A DNA stretch of 64,000 nt, from positions 3,117,001 to 3,181,000 of the forward strand of contig NZ_CP047984.1 of NCBI RefSeq assembly GCF_009931655.1, read 5' to 3'. A program made the position numbers and the translations under genes. Origin of the DNA: Pontibacter russatus (GTDB taxonomy: Bacteria > Bacteroidota > Bacteroidia > Cytophagales > Hymenobacteraceae). Below are positions 59,796 through 64,000 of the stretch, in pieces (position 1 is the stretch's first letter; each line of letters opens with the position of its first letter). Under the pieces are notes generated by a model that was not told where the DNA came from, searched no databases, and worked only from the letters and a program-made list of their open reading frames with translations.

Positions 59796-60536
59796 GTGAA
59801 TTCATCATTTCTTCGTCTTACCTCCGTCAATCTGCACATTGATGGAATAGGGAAAGTTTTGTTTGAGCGCAGCGACAAAGCAAAGCGCCTGAGCATCAGC
59901 GTGCGCCCCCTGAAGGGCGTGCGGGTGGCCGTGCCGCCGCACATCAGCTTTGAGAAGGCAGAGCAGCTTATCTACACCAAAGCCGATTGGATACGGGAGC
60001 ACCAGACCCGCATGGAGCAACAGGAGGACAAAGTGACGGTGTATACCCAAGACTCAGAGTTCAGGACCAAGCACCATACCCTGCGCCTGCTCACGCACGC
60101 CCGCTACGACATGCGCTGCCTGCTGGAGGATGGCTATATCAACGTGTTTTTCCCGGCGTTCAAGGATGTGCGCGACAACGACGTGCAGAAGTTTATCCGG
60201 AAGTCGATTGAGGAGGCGTACCGCAAAGAGGCGAAGCAGCACCTGCCGCAGCGGGTGGCGCACTTTGCCGAAAAATTCGGGTTTCAGTACCAGAGCGTGT
60301 TCATCAAGAATGCCAAGTCGCGGTGGGGCAGCTGCTCGTACACCAACAACATCAACCTGAACCTGCACCTGATGCGCCTGCCCGACGACCTCTGCGACTA
60401 TGTGATTCTGCACGAGCTGGCGCACACCGTGGAGAAAAACCACGGGCCGCACTTCTGGGACCTGCTGGACAGCATCTGTGCCGACTCGCAGAAACTGGAC
60501 AAAAAGCTGAAGAACTTCCGCATCTCCATTTTTTAA
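59796..60536 (+). CDS. YgjP-like metallopeptidase (DUF45, M48-like)
   Basis: 246 residues with a GTG start. The HExxH zinc site is LCDYVILHELAHTVEKNHGPHFWDLLDSI, the typical YgjP (WLM-related) pattern with the third His in NHGPHFW. N-terminal: AKRLSISVRPLKGVRVAVPPH, then YTKADWIREHQTRM. The family is predicted to be cytoplasmic metallopeptidases of unknown target. The 262 bases upstream are very AT-rich (several TATATA and TAATTTAA words). Confidence 0.9.
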   Translation: MNSSFLRLTSVNLHIDGIGKVLFERSDKAKRLSISVRPLKGVRVAVPPHISFEKAEQLIYTKADWIREHQTRMEQQEDKVTVYTQDSEFRTKHHTLRLLTHARYDMRCLLEDGYINVFFPAFKDVRDNDVQKFIRKSIEEAYRKEAKQHLPQRVAHFAEKFGFQYQSVFIKNAKSRWGSCSYTNNINLNLHLMRLPDDLCDYVILHELAHTVEKNHGPHFWDLLDSICADSQKLDKKLKNFRISIF

Positions 60537-60613
60537 CGCCACGCTATCGACCAGACTTTACAAAACCACCACCCGCTACTGGCATCACCTTGCAGCTGTG
60601 GCAGCAAAGGGGT

Positions 60614-60669
60614 CTATATAAAACAGGCGGCGGGGAGCATACATGCTCCCCGCCGCCTGTTTTATATAG
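60614..60669. terminator. Bidirectional terminator with TATATA ends
   Basis: A perfect 27-bp inverted repeat CTATATAAAACAGGCGGCGG... with a two-base AC loop. It ends the YgjP gene and the convergent acyl-carrier-like gene. Third example of this CTATATA...TATATAG type in the window. Confidence 0.93.
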
Positions 60670-60679
60670 GTTCTAAAAA

Positions 60680-60940
60680 TTACTCAGCCTTCGGGACGGT
60701 GTGCATGGCCACATAATTGATAAAGTCGCCGACGGTGTCGATGGGCACCTCGTCCGGAATGGTGATGCTGAAGTTCTTCTCCAGCTCCAGAATGATGTCC
60801 ACCAAGTCCACGGTGTCGAAGCCAAAATCCTGGGACAGGCGCTTGTTAGCCTGCAGGCGGCCGGGCCGTATCTCCTTGGTTTTGCTAATGATGCGGATAA
60901 CCTCCTTCTCAATAGCTCTGTTTTTAGTTAACATTGGCAT
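60680..60940 (-). CDS. Acyl carrier protein-like protein with Thr at the phosphopantetheine site
   Basis: 86 residues of typical ACP pattern: helix 1 IEKEVIRIISKTKEI, DFGFDTVDLVDIILELEKNFSITIPDE, VGDFINYVAMH. In acyl carrier proteins the site is D-S-(L/V); here it reads Asp-Thr-Val (Thr43, codon ACC). Ser to Thr would prevent or alter 4'-phosphopantetheinylation by standard transferases. It may be a non-acylated ACP relative, or a Thr-tolerant carrier. It is transcribed in the same direction as, and just downstream of, the RND permease; 6 bases separate the two. Confidence 0.85.
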   Translation of the reverse strand: MPMLTKNRAIEKEVIRIISKTKEIRPGRLQANKRLSQDFGFDTVDLVDIILELEKNFSITIPDEVPIDTVGDFINYVAMHTVPKAE

Positions 60941-60946
60941 AAGTTG

Positions 60947-63900
60947 TTAAACGGTGTATTCTCTCACTTTCTTGTTTCGCAAAGGCTCCTGCTCCCGTTG
61001 CGCTCCTGCCTTCCTTTTTCCGCGTAGCCGGGTTTTCAGCTTCTCGTTGAGCAGGTACATCACCGGCACAATCAGCAGGGTGATGATTGTCGCGAACCCA
61101 AGCCCGAAGATAATCGTCCAGGCCAGCGGCCCCCAGAAAGCGGCACTGTTGCCTCCCATGAAGAAGTTCGGCTCAAACGCAGTGAACAGGGTATAGAAGT
61201 TGAGGTTGATACCCAGCGCCAGCGGAATAAGTCCCAGAATGGTGGCCGTGGCCGTCAGCAGCACGGGGTTCAGACGGGTTTTGCCCGCCTCTACGATGGC
61301 ATCCTTCAGTTGCATGCCCTCGCCAAGGAGCACATCCGTGAACTCTACAATTAATATACCGTTTTTCACCACAATGCCGGCCAGCGCCACAATTCCCACC
61401 CCCGTCATCACAATGGAGGCATCCATCCCGAAAATAGAGAAGCCCAGCAGTACCCCGATGATGCTGAAGAGCACCTCCGAGAGAATGATGAACGGCTTGG
61501 ACACCGAGTTGAACTGCGTCACCAGAATCATGAAGATAATACCGAAGGCTGCCACCAGCGCCACCAGCAAGAAGCCCATGGTCTCCTGCTGCTCCTCCTG
61601 CTGCCCGCCCATGCTCACCGTGAAACCCTCCGGCGCCTGGAAGCTTCCCAGCGACTCTTCTATCTGCTGCACCACCTCGTTGGGGTTGTAGCCCGCCAGC
61701 ACGTTAGACTCCAGCGTCACCATGCGCTTCAGGTCCTTTCGCTTGATGCCTCCGTACGAAGTGGAGTACTCGATGGTGGCCACAGAGGAAAGCGGTATCT
61801 GGCGCACCCTCCCCGTGTTCATATCCCGGTAGGTGATGCGCATGCCCATCAGCGCATCGATGTTTTCGCGGTAAGGCTCGGCGTAGCGCACCTGGATGGG
61901 GTACTCGTCTTCGTCGCGCTTGAACTTGGAGGCCTCTGTGCCGAAAATGGCCGTCCGTATCTCCGATCCGATTTGACCGGTGCTGATGCCCTCGCGGTTG
62001 GCGCGGGAGCGGTCAATGTTGATGACGATTTCGGGTTTGCTGTCTTCCAGGTCGGACCGGAGCTCCTCGATGCCCCCAATACCCTGCTGCCCGATATAGG
62101 CCTCCACCTGCTTCGAGAGCCTGATCAGCTCCGGGAAATCCTCCCCGGCAATCTCGATGCTGATGGGTTTGCCCACGGGCGGCCCGCTCTGCTCTTTGTC
62201 CACGGTGATGTCGGCACCCGGAATGCCCTGCACCGCCTTGCGTATCTCCGTCAGGTACTCGGCGGAAGTCTGCTCGCCGGTACGGTCCATGAACTCTATG
62301 AAAGCCACCGTTACCTTGCCTTTGTGCGACTGGGGCGTAACGCTGCGCTCATTCTGGTCTCCGGCCCCGATGGCCACGTTGGATATCACCGACTCCACAT
62401 CCGGGTTGTCCTCCCCGATGACGCCATAAATGCGCTTCTCCACCAGCTTCGTCACGGAGTCCGTCACGGCTTGGTCTGTGCCGACGGGCATGTTGATATA
62501 GGTATACACGAAGTTGGGGTCAGAATCTGGGAAGAACACGACCTTCGGTGAGCGGATGCCGATGAGCACGAAAGACAGGAGCAGCAGCACCCATATGCTG
62601 GCAAACACCCACACGGGCCGCCAGGAAACCAGCATCCAGCGCAGCAGGCGCTCGTAGCCACGCATGAAGCGGGGCAGCGTGTTGCTCTGAAACCCGTTGA
62701 TTAGGCGCGTGAATACAAATTTGTTGAGCGCCACCAGCAGCACCGCCAGCACAATGAGGTTAGCAGTGCCATACCACCCGATGCTATAGCACACCACGGC
62801 CACGGCCAGCGCGACCCCGTTGAGGATGGCAAACCTGCGGCGGGAGTTTGGTGACACCTGCTGCTCGTGCTCCTTCCGCATGAAGGACACTGCAAATACC
62901 GGGTTCATGATAAAAGCCACCAGCAGCGACGCCGCCAGCGTGATGATGAGCGTGATGGGCAGGTACTGCATGAAATTGCCCACGATGCCCGGCCAGAAGA
63001 GCAGCGGGAAAAACGGGGCGATGGTAGTGAGCGTGCCCGCCAGCACCGGCACAAACACCTCCCCGGCCGCTTCTTTTGCCGCCTTATCAATGCTCAGGCT
63101 GGACTGGTGGTAAATGCGGTGCGTATTTTCTATCACCACGATGGCGTCGTCCACCACGATGCCGAGCGCCAGCAGAAAGGCGAACAGCACAATCATGTTG
63201 AGCGAAACGCCGAAGAAGTACAGGACGATGAAAGCAATGCACATGGATATAGGCACCGACAGCCCTACAAAGATGGCGTTGGTGGTGCCCATGAAAAACA
63301 TCAGGATGAGCGTGACCAGCACAAAGCCGATGATGATGGTGTTGATCAGGTCGTTGAGGGTGTGCCGCGTCATGGTAGACTGCTCGCCGGTAACGGTAAT
63401 CTTTAGGTCGTCAGGCAGCACGGTGCCCTGCATCTCCTCAATTATAGCATGGATATTGTCTGAGGCCTCAATCAGGTTCTCGCCGCTGCGCTTGATCACG
63501 TTCAGGGTAATGACGGGGGCGTTGTCGAGGCGGGCGTAGCTCTCCTGCTCCTCAAAGCCCTCTTTCACTTCTGCGATGTCGCCCAGGCGTATGTCGCCGC
63601 CCGCCACCGACTGCACGACGATATCGGCGATCCTGGCCGGATCTTCGTACTGCCCCACCACCCGCACCGAGCGCTTCATCTCCCCGACGGTCACGTTGCC
63701 GCCGGAAATGGTCATGTTCTCGCGGGCAATGGCGTTCACGATATCGTTGAAGGTAACTTTGGCTGCCTGCATCTTGTACATGTCCACGTTCACCTGCACC
63801 TCCTTGTCCAGGGCGCCCACCATATCCACGCGCGTAATCTCGGGCATCGACTCAATGCGGTCCTGCAGGTCTTCGGCGTAGTTCTTCAGCCGGTCGAGGC

Positions 63901-64000
63901 TGTAGTTACCCGACACGTTCACGTACATGATCGGAAACTCAGAGAAGTTGATCTCCTGTACGTCCGGGTCCTGGTCGAGGTCGGTGGGAAGGTCGGTGCG
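60947..64000 (-). CDS. RND efflux transporter permease (AcrB/HAE type), N-terminus missing
   Basis: The first codons lie beyond the window edge; 1017 residues are visible, from the periplasmic PN1 segment onwards (PTDLDQDPDVQEINFSEFPI). Twelve-helix RND pattern: LNDLINTIIIGFVLVTLILMFF, GLSVPISMCIAFIVLYFFGVSLNMIVLFAFLLALGIVVDDAIVVIE (the conserved GIVVDDAIVVIEN block with essential Asp residues), VPVLAGTLTTIAPFFPLLFWPG, and the second half LSEVLFSIIGVLLGF and GVGIVALAGIVVKNGILIVEF. It pumps drugs, dyes or fatty acids with TolC- and AcrA-like partners located outside the window. The pairing with an ACP-like gene is unusual. Confidence 0.95.
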   Translation of the reverse strand, partial: RTDLPTDLDQDPDVQEINFSEFPIMYVNVSGNYSLDRLKNYAEDLQDRIESMPEITRVDMVGALDKEVQVNVDMYKMQAAKVTFNDIVNAIARENMTISGGNVTVGEMKRSVRVVGQYEDPARIADIVVQSVAGGDIRLGDIAEVKEGFEEQESYARLDNAPVITLNVIKRSGENLIEASDNIHAIIEEMQGTVLPDDLKITVTGEQSTMTRHTLNDLINTIIIGFVLVTLILMFFMGTTNAIFVGLSVPISMCIAFIVLYFFGVSLNMIVLFAFLLALGIVVDDAIVVIENTHRIYHQSSLSIDKAAKEAAGEVFVPVLAGTLTTIAPFFPLLFWPGIVGNFMQYLPITLIITLAASLLVAFIMNPVFAVSFMRKEHEQQVSPNSRRRFAILNGVALAVAVVCYSIGWYGTANLIVLAVLLVALNKFVFTRLINGFQSNTLPRFMRGYERLLRWMLVSWRPVWVFASIWVLLLLSFVLIGIRSPKVVFFPDSDPNFVYTYINMPVGTDQAVTDSVTKLVEKRIYGVIGEDNPDVESVISNVAIGAGDQNERSVTPQSHKGKVTVAFIEFMDRTGEQTSAEYLTEIRKAVQGIPGADITVDKEQSGPPVGKPISIEIAGEDFPELIRLSKQVEAYIGQQGIGGIEELRSDLEDSKPEIVINIDRSRANREGISTGQIGSEIRTAIFGTEASKFKRDEDEYPIQVRYAEPYRENIDALMGMRITYRDMNTGRVRQIPLSSVATIEYSTSYGGIKRKDLKRMVTLESNVLAGYNPNEVVQQIEESLGSFQAPEGFTVSMGGQQEEQQETMGFLLVALVAAFGIIFMILVTQFNSVSKPFIILSEVLFSIIGVLLGFSIFGMDASIVMTGVGIVALAGIVVKNGILIVEFTDVLLGEGMQLKDAIVEAGKTRLNPVLLTATATILGLIPLALGINLNFYTLFTAFEPNFFMGGNSAAFWGPLAWTIIFGLGFATIITLLIVPVMYLLNEKLKTRLRGKRKAGAQREQEPLRNKKVREYTV

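Noticed and set aside
1-64000. CRISPR array or cas genes
   Set aside because: No regularly spaced direct repeats of 25-40 bases and no Cas-like proteins seen; R1-R3 are only three, irregularly spaced and palindromic.

Overview
The window looks like chromosomal DNA from a GC-rich member of the Bacteroidota, most likely the Cytophagales/Hymenobacteraceae (Pontibacter- or Hymenobacter-like). The reasons are: promoters of the TTG-N19/20-TAnnTTTG type, a near absence of Shine-Dalgarno sequences, two proteins with type IX secretion C-terminal sorting domains, lineage-typical families (DUF2911, DUF4174, GDYXXLXY, DUF6268, PorT-like barrels), and GC content in the high fifties by impression. A very unusual surface feature is a large excess of TATATA/ATATAT words, both between genes and inside them.

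Layout. 1-9.3 kb: end of a lipocalin gene, DUF4174 and YfiT-like genes, then two almost identical 141-nt tRNA-shaped RNA genes (1607-1747 and 7050-7190) flanking a DUF2911 gene, a DUF2157-DUF4401-GDYXXLXY membrane operon and an SGNH hydrolase; then a lipoprotein and a sterol-desaturase-type hydroxylase. 9.3-17 kb: a methyltransferase, two PepSY-like paralogues that share an 11-bp-phased upstream motif, and an accessory stretch holding an IS4-type element, a solitary Clp N-domain protein, a ParE/RelE-type toxin-antitoxin pair, three copies of a 100-145 bp palindromic repeat and an AT-rich orphan gene. 17-34.3 kb: mfd, sensory proteins, disordered Arg/His-rich proteins, a uracil-DNA glycosylase homologue, a methionine aminotransferase/omega-amidase pair, a large FG-GAP type IX cargo, murF, and two polysaccharide genes (rfbC, a family 4 glycosyltransferase).

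34.4-48 kb: cytochrome c fusion, hflX, a convergent restriction-modification pair of probable CTAG specificity, sixA-ppk1, an outer-membrane barrel, a 1275-residue metallophosphoesterase/kinase-like/Omp85 fusion, an HD-phosphohydrolase fused to a Pycsar-effector-type membrane domain, and tRNA-Arg(CCU). 48-64 kb: a three-gene type III polyketide synthase operon, a histone-deacetylase-family enzyme, an 800-bp gene-poor stretch with DnaA-box-like sites, a PorT-like barrel, YceI lipoprotein, DJ-1/PfpI protein, an NlpC/P60 peptidase behind a structured RNA leader, a YgjP-type peptidase, an acyl-carrier-like protein with Thr at the phosphopantetheine site, and an RND efflux permease cut by the window edge.

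Functionally this is mostly housekeeping and envelope biology. The parts most worth following are the tRNA-shaped RNA pair, the TATATA word bias, the phased PepSY operators, the HD-PycTM and metallophosphoesterase-kinase-Omp85 fusions, and the NlpC/P60 leader RNA. All family assignments are from reading the sequence; no database search was run.
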